The notes under the pieces: generated by a model
Database searches by the model: none
Told to the model about the DNA's origin: nothing
The model's input: the letters and a program-made list of their open reading frames with translations, nothing else
NCBI RefSeq assembly: GCF_007713685.1
Contig: NZ_VMRJ01000004.1
Location: 833,748-897,747 of the forward strand
DNA length: 64,000 nucleotides
Reading direction: 5' to 3'
Source of the DNA: Hymenobacter setariae
GTDB taxonomy: Bacteria > Bacteroidota > Bacteroidia > Cytophagales > Hymenobacteraceae
In this document: in pieces, positions 30,485 to 39,575 of the stretch
Numbering within the stretch: the first letter of the stretch is position 1
Layout: each line of letters opens with the position of its first letter
Translations under genes and position numbers: made by a program

Positions 30485-30871
30485 ATGCTACCCGTCTACA
30501 ACCCTATCGAGCACGTCCCCGCCCCGCCTCCCATGCCCACCCTCACGGTTACGCCAAAGGGGGTACTCTACTTACATGCCAGCATCAAGGAAGCCCTCGG
30601 CCTACGGGATGGCTTACCCATCAACCTCGTACCGCCCGTCTTCAACAGCTATTACTGGCACCTGGACCTGCGCCCCACCGCCAAGCACCGCATCGTATGG
30701 TACGACACCACCCGCATGCGGGCCCGCGGCATCATTCTCCCCCCAGGCTTAGTGCACGAGTCGCTCACCCTGCACCTGCACACGCTCACCCCCGAGTACC
30801 CGAACTACTATCCCCTACTTCCCGCCAATGCCTTCGCTTCCCAAAGCCCAGCGCCGTCCCTGGCAGCCTGA
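30485..30871 (+). CDS. Phage protein of unknown function
   Basis: The ATG at 30485 (MLPVYNPIEHVPAPPPMP) gives 128 residues, a start shared with the truncated relic at 8275. A SpoVT/AbrB-like or swapped-hairpin pattern is possible in 'TLTVTPKGVLYLHASIKEALGLRDGLPINLV', followed by a beta-rich part ('YYWHLDLRPTAKHRIVWYDTT'). It overlaps the HNH gene by 44 bases. A DNA-binding role is a guess. Confidence 0.6.
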   Translation: MLPVYNPIEHVPAPPPMPTLTVTPKGVLYLHASIKEALGLRDGLPINLVPPVFNSYYWHLDLRPTAKHRIVWYDTTRMRARGIILPPGLVHESLTLHLHTLTPEYPNYYPLLPANAFASQSPAPSLAA

Positions 30872-31148
30872 GCCAGTTAAGCGAACGTACCAGCAGCACG
30901 CCGCCCGCTCGCCTGAGTATGGTACAGCCCGGTGGCAACAAGCTCGCGCTACCCAGCTAGCGAAGTGTCCCTGCTGCGAGGAGTGCACCAAGCGCGGCCG
31001 CACTACCCCCGCTACTGTAGCTGACCACATTACGCCCGTGCGCCTAGGCGGTGACTTCTGGGAGCCTAACAACCATCAGTCCTTGTGTCGGCCCTGCCAC
31101 CAGGCTAAAAGTGCCTCAGAACGTACGCAACAGCCCCAGGGGGGATAG
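30828..31148 (+). CDS. HNH endonuclease of the packaging module
   Basis: The protein has 106 residues. Zinc-binding 'CPCCEEC' and 'CRPCH' flank the HNH core 'ADHITPVRLGGDFWEPNNHQSLC' (catalytic His in 'DHI', Asn in 'NNHQ', His in the last 'PCHQAK'). HNH proteins just before terminase genes assist cos cleavage and packaging in HK97-like phages. About 120 bases follow before the small terminase, where cos could lie. Confidence 0.88.
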   Translation: MPSLPKAQRRPWQPEPVKRTYQQHAARSPEYGTARWQQARATQLAKCPCCEECTKRGRTTPATVADHITPVRLGGDFWEPNNHQSLCRPCHQAKSASERTQQPQGG

Positions 31149-31266
31149 GGGGTCGAAATCCTATCGGGCCTTCTTTCCTAGACCGTAGCCCTTCCCCACA
31201 AACACACGCGTGCAAAACTGAACCCCAAAAGTTTGGGAGTCTTTTACATTAAATAAACACTATATT

Positions 31267-31749
31267 ATGGCAGGCGGCCGGCCCCCAAAACCAACCTCTC
31301 AGAAGAAACTCGGTGGCACCTTGCAGCCTTGCCGCACCAATCCTAATGAGCCTCAGCCCGAGGTATATCTGCCCGTGCCGCCCAACTGGCTGAGCGAGCG
31401 GGCCAAGGAGTACTGGGCCGAGATTGGCGCGGTGCTGCTGGCTATGAAGCTCAGTACAGTCGCTGACGGCCCGGCCTTGCAGTTGCTCACGGAGGCGTTG
31501 GCCGAGTGGGCTGAAGCTCGCGAGTTTGTACAGCGCGAAGGCTTCACTTACTCAACCTTCACCAAGCAAGGCGATGAGATGCACCGGCCCTACCCGCAGG
31601 TAGCTATCGCTTCTGATGCGTGGCGCCGGTCGATGACCATGCTCACGCAGTTCGGCCTGACGCCGGCTAGCCGTAGCAAGGTGAGTGCCCTAGGTGGCGA
31701 TGAGGAGAAGAACCCATTCGCCGAAATGATGGATGACTTGAAATCCTAA
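31267..31749 (+). CDS. Terminase small subunit, P27 family
   Basis: The protein has 160 residues. 'AGGRPPKPTSQKKLGGTLQPCRTNPNEP' at the start and 'PPNWLSERAKEYWAEIGAVLLAMKLSTVADGPALQLLTEALAEW' are typical of P27-type small terminases, as is 'LGLTP'-like 'FGLTPASRSKVSAL'. It recognises the packaging site and hands DNA to the large subunit, which follows 12 bases later. Confidence 0.9.
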   Translation: MAGGRPPKPTSQKKLGGTLQPCRTNPNEPQPEVYLPVPPNWLSERAKEYWAEIGAVLLAMKLSTVADGPALQLLTEALAEWAEAREFVQREGFTYSTFTKQGDEMHRPYPQVAIASDAWRRSMTMLTQFGLTPASRSKVSALGGDEEKNPFAEMMDDLKS

Positions 31750-31761
31750 CTCACCCTATCC

Positions 31762-33576
31762 ATGCAAGAAGTACCTCTCATCGCCTCTTGGCACCAGTAC
31801 GCCCACAACGTAGTAGCTGCCGGCCGCACCGAAGCCAATATCCAGGAGCGCCTACGCCCTATCGTACTCAAAATACGGCAGCTCAAAAAAGAGCCAGATA
31901 CGGAAGCACAGGTCACCGCGCTCGAGCGCAAAGCTGAGCCCTTACGCGCCCAGCTTCGTGCGTTGCCCGTGCGCGTCGGCCGCTACGCGCTACTAGCCTG
32001 CGAACGCCACCTGCGCGACCTGGAAGATGGAGAAAGCCGCGGACTGTTTTTCAATGAAAAGGTAGCTGCTGCGGCCGTGCGCTTTTACTCTTTTCTGACC
32101 CACAACAAGGGCCGCTGGGCGGGCAAGCCACTCACGCTAGAGCCCTGGCAGCAGTTCATTATTGCCAGCCTCTTCGGTTGGAAGCGGGCGGACGGCACGC
32201 GCCGCTTCCGCGAAAGCTACGTGGAAGTAGCCCGTAAGAATGGCAAGAGCACCCTCAGCTCTGGCGTAGGCCTGCAACTGCTGGTAGCTGACGGAGAAGC
32301 CGGCGCCGAAATCTATACGGCTGCCACCAAGAAAGAGCAGGCCAAGATTGTCTTTGACGACGCGAAGAACATGGCGGCTAAAAGCGCCGCTTTGAAGATG
32401 ATTCGCGCGCACCGAAACTCCATCTTCGTACCCAGCACCATGTCGAAGATGCAGCCGATGTCGGCCGATGCTAAAACCGAAGACGGCCTAAACCCGCACG
32501 GCATCATTATCGACGAGTACCACGCCCACCCCAACGATGAGTTATACGGCGTACTAAAATCAGCCACCGGTGCTCGCTCACAGCCGCTACTTAACATCAT
32601 CACGACCGCAGGCTTTAACCGGCTCGGGCCCTGTGCTCAACTGCGCAAGGCCTGCGTCGGCATCCTGGAGCAACTCCACGATGATGACGCCTACTTCACC
32701 GTCATTTTCAGCCTTGATGAGCATGATGAATGGGGGGATGAAACCTGCTGGCAAAAGGCAAATCCTAACCTAGGGGTGTCCGTAGGCTTGGACTATCTAC
32801 GCGAGCAGTACCGCGCGGCGGAGCGCATGCCCAGCTTGCAGGTAAACTTCAAAACCAAGCATCTCAATCTCTGGACTGATGCCAGCGAAGTCTGGCTGCC
32901 GCATGAGCTGTGGATGCAGGGCGCGCAGGGCACTCCTGCTGAATTACTAGTGTGTCGCAAGGCATGGGGCGGGCTGGACTTAGCTAGTGTGCGCGACATC
33001 ACAGCACTCGTTTTCCTCTTTCCGGATGAGGCCGATGGCTTCGATGTGCTGCCTTTCTTTTGGGTGCCCGAGGATAGCATCGACGAGCGCACTAAGAAAG
33101 ATGGTGTGCCCTACCGCCAGTGGGTAGATGAGGGCTACATCATCGCCACGCCCGGCAACGTGACCGATTATAACTTCATCAAGGCCCAAGTACTAGAGTT
33201 CTGCGAAATGTATCAGGTGCAGATGATAGAGTTCGACCGCTACAATTCCTCACAGCTCGTCATCGACCTGACCGAGGAAGGCGTACCGATGCAGCCCTTT
33301 GGCCAAGGCTTTTTATCAATGTCAGCTCCCACAAAAGAACTTGAAAAGCTGGTGCTAGAGGGCAAAATTCACCATTATGGCAACCCCGTGCTAGCTTGGA
33401 TGTGCGGTAATGTCGAGATTAAGCGCGACCCGGCCGGCAACATCAAAATCGATAAGGGTAAGAGCAAAGAGAAGGTCGATGGCATGGTGGCCTTGGCCAT
33501 GGCCCTAGGGGGCTACATGAGTGGCGAAGGCCCCGAAACCAGCATCTACGAAGAGCGCGGCCTGCTGAGCTTTTAG
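31762..33576 (+). CDS. Terminase large subunit
   Basis: The protein has 604 residues. The ATPase domain carries 'VEVARKNGKSTLSS' (Walker A, about residue 155), 'GIIIDEYHAHPND' (Walker B, about 248) and the coupling motif near 'PLLNIITTAGF'. The RNase-H-fold nuclease domain has Asp in 'GGLDLASVRDITALVF' (about 408), 'QMIEFDRYNSSQLV' and 'VDGMVALAMALGGY' near the end. It is of normal Terminase_1 length, packages DNA into the prohead, and is followed by a short palindrome before the portal gene. Confidence 0.93.
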   Translation: MQEVPLIASWHQYAHNVVAAGRTEANIQERLRPIVLKIRQLKKEPDTEAQVTALERKAEPLRAQLRALPVRVGRYALLACERHLRDLEDGESRGLFFNEKVAAAAVRFYSFLTHNKGRWAGKPLTLEPWQQFIIASLFGWKRADGTRRFRESYVEVARKNGKSTLSSGVGLQLLVADGEAGAEIYTAATKKEQAKIVFDDAKNMAAKSAALKMIRAHRNSIFVPSTMSKMQPMSADAKTEDGLNPHGIIIDEYHAHPNDELYGVLKSATGARSQPLLNIITTAGFNRLGPCAQLRKACVGILEQLHDDDAYFTVIFSLDEHDEWGDETCWQKANPNLGVSVGLDYLREQYRAAERMPSLQVNFKTKHLNLWTDASEVWLPHELWMQGAQGTPAELLVCRKAWGGLDLASVRDITALVFLFPDEADGFDVLPFFWVPEDSIDERTKKDGVPYRQWVDEGYIIATPGNVTDYNFIKAQVLEFCEMYQVQMIEFDRYNSSQLVIDLTEEGVPMQPFGQGFLSMSAPTKELEKLVLEGKIHHYGNPVLAWMCGNVEIKRDPAGNIKIDKGKSKEKVDGMVALAMALGGYMSGEGPETSIYEERGLLSF

Positions 33577-33620
33577 GCCCTGCCCCGCTTTGCCCCGCCC
33601 AAGATTGCACCCCGCCTAGG

Positions 33621-33659
33621 CAGCGTCGGAGCTTTGACACAGTTCAAGCCCCGACGCTG
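33621..33659 (+). promoter_or_regulatory. Hairpin overlapping the portal gene start
   Basis: 'cagcgtcgg' (33620-33628) and 'ccgacgctg' (33651-33659) are inverted repeats that bring the stem up to the GTG start at 33659. Folding would hide the start of the portal gene, so it may moderate its translation, or simply attenuate transcription. Confidence 0.5.
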
Positions 33660-34978
33660 TGTCTTTTTGGTCCAATCCCTTTGCTCGCTCTACTGCCACG
33701 CCGCTCCTGGCCGCCGTGTCGGCGGAGCGTGAGGCGCGAACCACGGGCGCCACTATCGACACGCAGGAATCCAATGCGCGCCTGATTGCCCTGCTAGGCA
33801 TGGGCAGTCAGACAAGTAGCGCCGGTGTTGTCGTCAATGAGCGTACTGCGCTCAGCTTCGCCGCGGTCTGGGCCTGCGTGCTGGCTATCAGCCAAGACAT
33901 TGCCGCCCTCCCCTGCCAGCTCTACCGCGATATTCCTAGTGGTGGCAAGGAGAAAGTGTACGGCCACCCCGCCAGCCGGCTGCTGAACCTGCAAGCCTCG
34001 CCGCTACAAAATGCCATGCCACACCGCATGGCCATGATGGCGACGGTCCTGTTGCACGGCAATGCCTATGCCTTAATTGACGAAGGCCCGCGCTACCGCC
34101 CCGACGCGCTGCTCTATAAGCACCCGCGCCAAACGGAAGTACGCGAGTCCAACGGCCGCCTCTACTACCGCTTCTGGGGCGACCCGCGCACGTACCAAGA
34201 CTATCAGGTAATTCACCTGCGGGGCTTGGTGCTGGACGAAAACGGCATCATGGGCCTATCGGTACTGGCGGCTCACCGCGAGAACCTAGGTACTGGCCTG
34301 GCGGCCCAGCGGGCGGGGGCGCAGTTCTATGCCAATGGTGCCCGATTGTCGGGCGTGCTGGAAACACCCAACACCTTCAAGGATGGTACGGCGTCTGCCC
34401 GCATCCGCGCCGATTGGCAGGCCATCTACGGTGGCACCGAAAACGCTGGGAAGGTAGCTGTGCTGGAAAACGGGCTGACGTTCAAAAGCGTGTCCATGCC
34501 CCCGGCTGATGCACAATTCCTGGAAACACGCAAGTTCACTCGCCAGGAAGTATGCAGCATCTTCCGCGTGCCGCTCCATAAGATTCAGGACCTGGAGCGC
34601 TCGACTAACAACAACATTGAGCAGCAGGGCCTCGATTACACCACCAACACCCTGCAGCCGTGGCTGGTGAACATCGAGCAGGAATATCGCCTCAAGCTGC
34701 TGCGAGATAGCGAAGTGGAAACCCACTACTGGCGGCACAACCTCAACGCTTTACTACGTGCTGATGCCAGCGCCCGCGCCACGTTCTACGGCAAGATGAC
34801 CGACATCGGGGTAATGAGCATCAACGAGGTACGCGAACTAGAAGACATGAATGGCATCGGCGCCGAAGGTGACCGTCGCTTCGTGCAAGTCAACCGCATG
34901 CCGCTCGACAAGGTGGATGAGGTAATCAGCAAAAACAGTAAGCCGGCCACCGGCACCCCGCCCGATGAGCAAGCCTAG
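33659..34978 (+). CDS. Phage portal protein, HK97 family
   Basis: The start codon is GTG (MSFWSNPFARSTAT), 439 residues. Typical blocks: 'NERTALSFAAVWACVLAISQDIAALPCQLYR', 'HPASRLLNLQASPLQNAMPHRMAMMATVLLHGNAYALI', 'GLDENGIMGLSVLA'-like, 'FTRQEVCSIFRVPLHKIQDLERSTNNNIEQQ' and 'DIGVMSINEVRELEDMNGIGAEGD'. It forms the dodecameric ring for DNA entry. It overlaps the protease gene by 14 bases. Confidence 0.93.
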   Translation: MSFWSNPFARSTATPLLAAVSAEREARTTGATIDTQESNARLIALLGMGSQTSSAGVVVNERTALSFAAVWACVLAISQDIAALPCQLYRDIPSGGKEKVYGHPASRLLNLQASPLQNAMPHRMAMMATVLLHGNAYALIDEGPRYRPDALLYKHPRQTEVRESNGRLYYRFWGDPRTYQDYQVIHLRGLVLDENGIMGLSVLAAHRENLGTGLAAQRAGAQFYANGARLSGVLETPNTFKDGTASARIRADWQAIYGGTENAGKVAVLENGLTFKSVSMPPADAQFLETRKFTRQEVCSIFRVPLHKIQDLERSTNNNIEQQGLDYTTNTLQPWLVNIEQEYRLKLLRDSEVETHYWRHNLNALLRADASARATFYGKMTDIGVMSINEVRELEDMNGIGAEGDRRFVQVNRMPLDKVDEVISKNSKPATGTPPDEQA

Positions 34979-35729
34979 GTTATCCGAAACCCACAGCGGC
35001 CGCCAGTTTGGCGAGCTGCGCGCCCTCTCCACCAACGTAGAGGAAACGCGCACCGTCGAGTTCGTCATCAGCAACAACACCCGCGACCGCCACCGCACCG
35101 TGCTCAACCCAGCTGGCTGGAAGCTCGACAACTTCAACCGCAACGGCATTGTCGGCTATCAGCACAATGTGTACGGTGATGGCATGTGCGCCGGCCCCAA
35201 CCCTGACGACGTGATTGGCCGCGGCTCGGCCTTTTTCGAAGGCGACCAACTTATTGGCCGCGTCGTGTTCGAGCCGGCCGACATCAACCCCCTAGCTGAA
35301 AAAATCTTCCGCAAGGTCCTATTCGGTTCCTTGCGGGCTACCTCGGTGGGCTTCGCCGAGATTGGAAAAGGCAACTATGGTACCGGCACCGAAGCCCGAG
35401 GCGGCAAAGACGAAACCTACTACTTCCAAGGACAAGAACTCCTCGAATTCAGCATCGTCAACATCCCCTCCAACCCCGACGCCACCGCGCGCGCCCTCCG
35501 TGACCAGGCGTCACACGCGCTGATGTTCGTCAAGCGCGCCCTAGGTGGCAGCTACAGCTTCTCCGACATCGAGAAGCTTCCCGTCGGCGAGGTGCTGCGC
35601 CTGCTCGATAAGTCCAACGCCCACCAACTGGGCCGCGCATTTGACCACGACGAGCCCGAAACGGAACTAGTCGAAACCGTTGGCCTGGATGTGCTAGCTG
35701 CCCAACTGCGCCTGAAAGCTCGCTACTAA
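34965..35729 (+). CDS. HK97-type prohead protease
   Basis: The protein has 254 residues. The catalytic His is in 'IVGYQHNVYG' (about 65), the Ser in 'SLRATSVGFAEIG' (about 126), and 'QELLEFSIVNIPSNPDA' is the conserved end of the protease core. The last 70 residues are a divergent tail. It matures the capsid by cleaving the N-terminal delta domain of the major capsid protein encoded next. Confidence 0.92.
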   Translation: MSKPRLSETHSGRQFGELRALSTNVEETRTVEFVISNNTRDRHRTVLNPAGWKLDNFNRNGIVGYQHNVYGDGMCAGPNPDDVIGRGSAFFEGDQLIGRVVFEPADINPLAEKIFRKVLFGSLRATSVGFAEIGKGNYGTGTEARGGKDETYYFQGQELLEFSIVNIPSNPDATARALRDQASHALMFVKRALGGSYSFSDIEKLPVGEVLRLLDKSNAHQLGRAFDHDEPETELVETVGLDVLAAQLRLKARY

Positions 35730-35757
35730 TTCACACTCACCTTTTTTCTGTAACAAA

Positions 35758-37092
35758 ATGAAAAACGCTAAGGCCCTGCGCGAAGAGCGGCAAGCCAAAA
35801 TCGACCAAGCCCAGGGTCTTATCAGCAAGGCACAGGGCGAAAAACGTGGCCTCACGTCCGAGGAATCCGGCCAGCTCGACGCGCTGCATATTGACATCGA
35901 CACGCTGGAGGCCGACTTGCGCCGGGTTGAAAAGCAGGAGCGCCTGAATGCGGAAGAGGCCGGCCGCACTAAGCCCCTGAACACGCACAACACCACCGAG
36001 GAGCGCGCGACGGGTAGCTATTCCTTCCTCCGCGCCATTCAAGCGGCTGGCAACCCTGACAAGCTCACGGGCTTAGAAAAGGAAATGCACCAGGAAGCCA
36101 TCGCCGAAGCGCGGGACCTGGGGCAGGAAATCCACGGTGTGGGCGTGCCCATGCGCGTGCTGCAGGGCCGCGAGCGCCGCGACAACACCGTAACCCAGGG
36201 CGACCAGCCGGCCGACGGCCGCGTACTCGTAGTCGACGAGCGCCGCGGCATGATTGAACTGCTACGTGACCAGCTGGTAACCAATTCGCTTGGTGCCACC
36301 GTCCTGACCGGGCTAAAGGGTGACATCATCTTCCCAACCCACACTCAGGGCGCCGTTTCAACCTGGAAAGGCGAGATTGAGACGCTGGACAAGTCGAACA
36401 TCAAGTTTGGCAGCCAGAAGATGGCCCCGCACCGGCTGGGTACCTACGTGGACCTGTCGAAGCAGCTCATCATCCAGTCGAGCATCGATATTGAAGCCTT
36501 TGTGCGCAACGAAATCATCGGCTCGGTCACGCGCGCTGTGGATGTGGCCGCCATTTACGGCGACGGCCAGGACAACGAGCCGCTGGGCCTACTCAACAAC
36601 GGGGGTATCAGCAAGTTCGTGGGCGGTGCCAACGGTGCTATTCCTGACCTGGCTACCCTCGTGGCACTCGAAGCCATGGTGGACGTAAACAACGCTGCCG
36701 TGGGGACGCTCAAGTATCTGCTCTCGAACAAAATCAAGGGCACGCTCAAAACCCAGCCAGTAGCCCAGGGCAACCCGCTGATGGTGCTCAACTCCAACAC
36801 CGAGCTCAACGGCTTCCCCTTCGTGGCCTCCAACTTGGTGAAGGACTCAACAAAGGGAACGGCTACGGCCGCCTCAGCTGTGGTATTTGGTAACTGGGCT
36901 GACCTCTTCATCGGTCAGTGGGGCGGTATGGACATCACCCGCGACGACATCACCCTTGCACTCAAAGGTGAAGTACGCCTAATAATCAACACTTTCTGGG
37001 ACGTAATGCTGCGCCGCCAGAAGTCATTCGCCGCCATGCTCGACGCAGTGCCGAACGCCACTATTTCGCAGGCTGCGGTTAACGCTCGCTAA
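35758..37092 (+). CDS. Major capsid protein, HK97 fold with delta domain
   Basis: The protein has 444 residues. Residues 1-75 are a charged coiled coil (the scaffolding delta domain: 'LREERQAKIDQAQGLISKAQ', 'LDALHIDIDTLEADLRRVEK'). The HK97 fold follows: 'LVTNSLGATVLTGLKGDIIFPTHTQG', 'VDLSKQLIIQSSIDIEAFVRNEI', 'AIYGDGQDNEPLGLLN' and 'MDITRDDITLALKGEVRLIINTFWDVMLRR'. It is of normal length for the family. A GC-rich hairpin at 37098-37131 follows the stop. Confidence 0.95.
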   Translation: MKNAKALREERQAKIDQAQGLISKAQGEKRGLTSEESGQLDALHIDIDTLEADLRRVEKQERLNAEEAGRTKPLNTHNTTEERATGSYSFLRAIQAAGNPDKLTGLEKEMHQEAIAEARDLGQEIHGVGVPMRVLQGRERRDNTVTQGDQPADGRVLVVDERRGMIELLRDQLVTNSLGATVLTGLKGDIIFPTHTQGAVSTWKGEIETLDKSNIKFGSQKMAPHRLGTYVDLSKQLIIQSSIDIEAFVRNEIIGSVTRAVDVAAIYGDGQDNEPLGLLNNGGISKFVGGANGAIPDLATLVALEAMVDVNNAAVGTLKYLLSNKIKGTLKTQPVAQGNPLMVLNSNTELNGFPFVASNLVKDSTKGTATAASAVVFGNWADLFIGQWGGMDITRDDITLALKGEVRLIINTFWDVMLRRQKSFAAMLDAVPNATISQAAVNAR

Positions 37093-37155
37093 GCCTAGTG
37101 GGCCTGGCTGGTAGTCACCGGTCAGGCCTCACGTAGGGCTATATCAGCTCGAATT

Positions 37156-37425
37156 ATGTCTAAAAAAGCTCCAAAGCTCGACGCAAAGCCGACCGCGGCC
37201 CGACAATCCGACGCAAAATCAGCCGAAAAGCTTCCCGCTACCCTTTTGGAGCTGGTAGCCGGGGCCACTCGCGTGGTGTTACCGCAACCAGTGCGTTTCG
37301 TGCGCCCCCACGCCAGGTATGCCTACTTCAAAGGTGATGAGGCGCTACTGGGAGCCGAGCATGTAGTGGCTTTGCTGGCGAGCGGGCATATCGAACTGCT
37401 AACCGCTTCTCAACCTGCCGTCTAA
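37156..37425 (+). CDS. Small phage structural-region protein
   Basis: The product has 89 residues: a Lys/Ala-rich N terminus then 'VRFVRPHARYAYFKGDEALLGAEHVVALLASGHIEL', a compact alpha/beta piece. It lies between the capsid and connector genes, where small accessory head proteins often lie. No family is recognised. Confidence 0.6.
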   Translation: MSKKAPKLDAKPTAARQSDAKSAEKLPATLLELVAGATRVVLPQPVRFVRPHARYAYFKGDEALLGAEHVVALLASGHIELLTASQPAV

Positions 37426-37433
37426 TCCCTGCC

Positions 37434-37814
37434 ATGCTCACTCTCGCTAACGCCAAAGCCCACCTGAAGCTCGACCCTACTGCTACTAGTGAGGACGCGC
37501 TCTTGCAGGCCTACGTGGATGCAGTACAGGCCAGCTTCGAAGTCGAAAGCAAGCGCCGATGGCCCGAGCAAGGCGAACCGGCACTTGTCACGGTACTTGA
37601 CCCAACCACCGTACCGCCTACAACCAAGTTTGTGGGCTACGTGGACCCGGCCGTACTCAGCGAAAACGAGCAAAACGTAGCCGGTCAATGGCTGCGCCTA
37701 GTGCTGGGCCATTGGTATGAGAATCGCGGCTCGGTGGCAGTGGGCCTGAACGTAACGGAGGTACCCCAGACGGCCAAAATGCTCATGAATCTACTGCGAG
37801 TACCCACCCTATGA
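37434..37814 (+). CDS. Head-tail connector, gp6-like
   Basis: The protein has 126 residues. 'LTLANAKAHLKLDPTATSEDALLQAYVDAVQASFEVESKRRW' is the standard start of gp6-like adaptors (Leu-x-x-hydroxyl-Asp then a helix). The C terminus 'VPQTAKMLMNLLRVP' also fits. It attaches below the portal. It overlaps the next gene by 4 bases (ATGA). Confidence 0.88.
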   Translation: MLTLANAKAHLKLDPTATSEDALLQAYVDAVQASFEVESKRRWPEQGEPALVTVLDPTTVPPTTKFVGYVDPAVLSENEQNVAGQWLRLVLGHWYENRGSVAVGLNVTEVPQTAKMLMNLLRVPTL

Positions 37815-38131
37815 ACTTCGGCAAGTTTGACCGCCAGTTGCTGTTACAGCGCCCGGCGGTAGTGGCCCAAAACGACTTCGGTGAGTCCGCTCCGGCTGGC
37901 TTCGAAGACGTAGCTACAGTATGGGGCGAGCAGAAGCCGGGCACCGGTGCTGAGTCCGTCATCGGCCAGCAGCAAACTGCTCAGCAGGCCGCGAACTGGC
38001 AGATTCGCTACCGGGCCGATATAACGCCTACTTGGCAGTTCGTCTGTGAGGGCCACACTTATCAAATTATCGCTATTCAGGAAGTTGGCCGGCGTGCTGG
38101 TCTACTTCTTACGACCTATTCCCGTGGCTAA
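37811..38131 (+). CDS. Head closure (head-tail adaptor) protein
   Basis: The protein has 106 residues. 'NFGKFDRQLLLQRPAVVAQNDFGESAPAGFEDVATVWGEQKP' and 'WQIRYRADITPTWQFVCEGHTYQIIAIQEVGRRAGLLLTTYS' are typical of SPP1 gp16 / HK97 gp7-type stoppers. It is small, beta-rich, and overlaps the next gene by 8 bases. Confidence 0.87.
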   Translation: MNFGKFDRQLLLQRPAVVAQNDFGESAPAGFEDVATVWGEQKPGTGAESVIGQQQTAQQAANWQIRYRADITPTWQFVCEGHTYQIIAIQEVGRRAGLLLTTYSRG

Positions 38132-38621
38132 AAACTTATCCTTTGTCGGCATTGAGGAGCTAGGCCAGGTTCTTGACGGACTATCCAACGATAAGAAACT
38201 CAGCAACAAAGTGGTGCGGGGCATCCTCAACAAGGCAGCTAAGCCCATCATTACCGAAGCCCAAAGCCGCGTTTCGAAAGACAACGGCGACCTGCAGAAA
38301 AGCATCGGCTCCATTCCCGGCCGCGGCCGTGGTAAGGGCGAGCAAGTCTACGTCGGCCCGCGGCGCGGTGGGCGCTTCAAGGGCTACGCTGGTCACCTAG
38401 TGGAGTATGGCACGGCTCCGCACATTATCAAGGCTAAAGCTGCTGAAGGCAAGCTGCACCTGCGGGGTAACGTCTTCGTGGAAGAGGTGCAGCACCCGGG
38501 TGCCGCGGCTAAGCCTTTCATGCGGCCAGCCTTTGACAGCAAGAAAGACGAGGCAATTGGCATCATCAAGGCCGAATGCAAAAGCATTATCGAAGACGCC
38601 TTTAAATCAGTTTTCAAGTAG
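38124..38621 (+). CDS. HK97 gp10-like tail-joining protein
   Basis: The GTG at 38124 (VAKNLSFVGIEELGQVL) is preferred to an earlier ATG that lies deep inside the previous gene; 165 residues. 'LNKAAKPIITEAQSRVSKDNGDLQKSI', 'VYVGPRRGG' and 'AGHLVEYGTAPHII...PFMRPAFD' are the hallmarks of the HK97-gp10 family. It joins the head completion complex to the tail. Its stop and the next GTG share one base. Confidence 0.88.
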   Translation: MAKNLSFVGIEELGQVLDGLSNDKKLSNKVVRGILNKAAKPIITEAQSRVSKDNGDLQKSIGSIPGRGRGKGEQVYVGPRRGGRFKGYAGHLVEYGTAPHIIKAKAAEGKLHLRGNVFVEEVQHPGAAAKPFMRPAFDSKKDEAIGIIKAECKSIIEDAFKSVFK

Positions 38622-39019
38622 TGGAACCCGGTCAACTCATTCGCTCGCTGCTCACCCAGAATGCGCCTGTTGTGGCCCTGCTGGGCTATGTGGAAGCCGG
38701 GGAGTCAAAGTACCGCATCTATCCGCTACGCGCGCCGCAAGGCACGCCGTTCCCCTACGTCTGCTACCAAGTCATTAGTCAGAATGCCGACACGTCGGCT
38801 AGCTGCGACCTCGATGACACGGCCCGCGTGCAGCTCTCGCTTTTCACGCAGACATACACGGAAGTGTGCACGCTCTCGCAGGCCTGCCGCAAGGCCCTGC
38901 ACCGGCAGCGAGTGGACTCGGTCACTATCGACCTCGACCAGCAGCTCGACCACTACAGCGACCCAGCACTTTGCTATTTCCGCACCCAGGACTACCTGCT
39001 CGAAGGCCTAGAATCTTAA
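38621..39019 (+). CDS. Tail completion protein, DUF3168 type
   Basis: The start is GTG, overlapping the previous stop (TAGTG); 132 residues. 'LIRSLLTQNAPVVALLGYVEAG', 'RIYPLRAPQGTPFPYVCYQVIS' and 'DDTARVQLSLFTQTYTEVCTLSQACRKALH' fit DUF3168 tail terminators, which cap the head-proximal end of the tail tube. Confidence 0.87.
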   Translation: MEPGQLIRSLLTQNAPVVALLGYVEAGESKYRIYPLRAPQGTPFPYVCYQVISQNADTSASCDLDDTARVQLSLFTQTYTEVCTLSQACRKALHRQRVDSVTIDLDQQLDHYSDPALCYFRTQDYLLEGLES

Positions 39020-39049
39020 GTCACTCTCTCACTTTTTTCTGCATTTTTT

Positions 39050-39496
39050 ATGTCTCTTACCAAAATTAAAGGCCGCGATGTGCTGCTGACGGTAACTAGG
39101 GATGTGGGCGGCGTTCCTACTGAAATAGTAGTGGGCTGCTCCAATGACATCTCGCTCGACCTCGATACCGAGTCGGAAGAAGCGACCTGCACGGCAAGCG
39201 GGGCTTTCAAGGAGTTCGAGCCCGGCCAGATGAGCTGGACCGGCGCCAACAACCTAGTGGTGCGCGAAGCCCGCCTCGGCGATGCTGATGACAACGTGAC
39301 GGCCGAAAACTTCATCGACCTGCAAATCGCGCAGGCCATCCTCAATATCAAATTCTCGATTGGAGTAGGTGCTTCGGCGGCCAAATACAAAGGCCAGTGC
39401 TTCATCACCAAAGGCAGCTTGAAGGGCCAGCAGAAAGGGCTGGCCACATTCGGCACCACCCTGCAAGGCACGGGCCCACTCGACAAAGTAGTCTAA
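39050..39496 (+). CDS. Major tail tube protein
   Basis: The protein has 148 residues. 'GRDVLLTVTRDVGGVPTEIVVGCSNDISLDLDTESEEATCTASGAFKEFEPGQMSWTGANN' is the typical start of TP901-1-type tube proteins in Bacteroidetes phages. No sheath gene is next to it, so the tail is noncontractile (siphovirus). A strong terminator-like hairpin follows at 39518-39550. Confidence 0.9.
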   Translation: MSLTKIKGRDVLLTVTRDVGGVPTEIVVGCSNDISLDLDTESEEATCTASGAFKEFEPGQMSWTGANNLVVREARLGDADDNVTAENFIDLQIAQAILNIKFSIGVGASAAKYKGQCFITKGSLKGQQKGLATFGTTLQGTGPLDKVV

Positions 39497-39517
39497 GTAT
39501 TTAGGTGTTCAATTCAG

Positions 39518-39550
39518 AAAACCCGCCCGGCTTCCGTGGCGGGCTTTTTG
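39518..39550 (+). terminator. Terminator between tail tube and tail chaperone genes
   Basis: 'aacccgcccggcttccgtggcgggcttttt' is a GC-rich stem with a T tract 22 bases after the tail tube stop. It would set a lower level for downstream genes than for capsid and tube genes. Confidence 0.75.
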
Positions 39551-39575
39551 GACGAAAGCCATTCCTCTTTTCTAC

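Noticed and set aside
30454..30960. 168-codon plus-strand frame over the gene at 30485 and the HNH gene
   Set aside because: Pro/His/Arg-rich frameshadow; the two overlapped genes have conserved copies or motifs.
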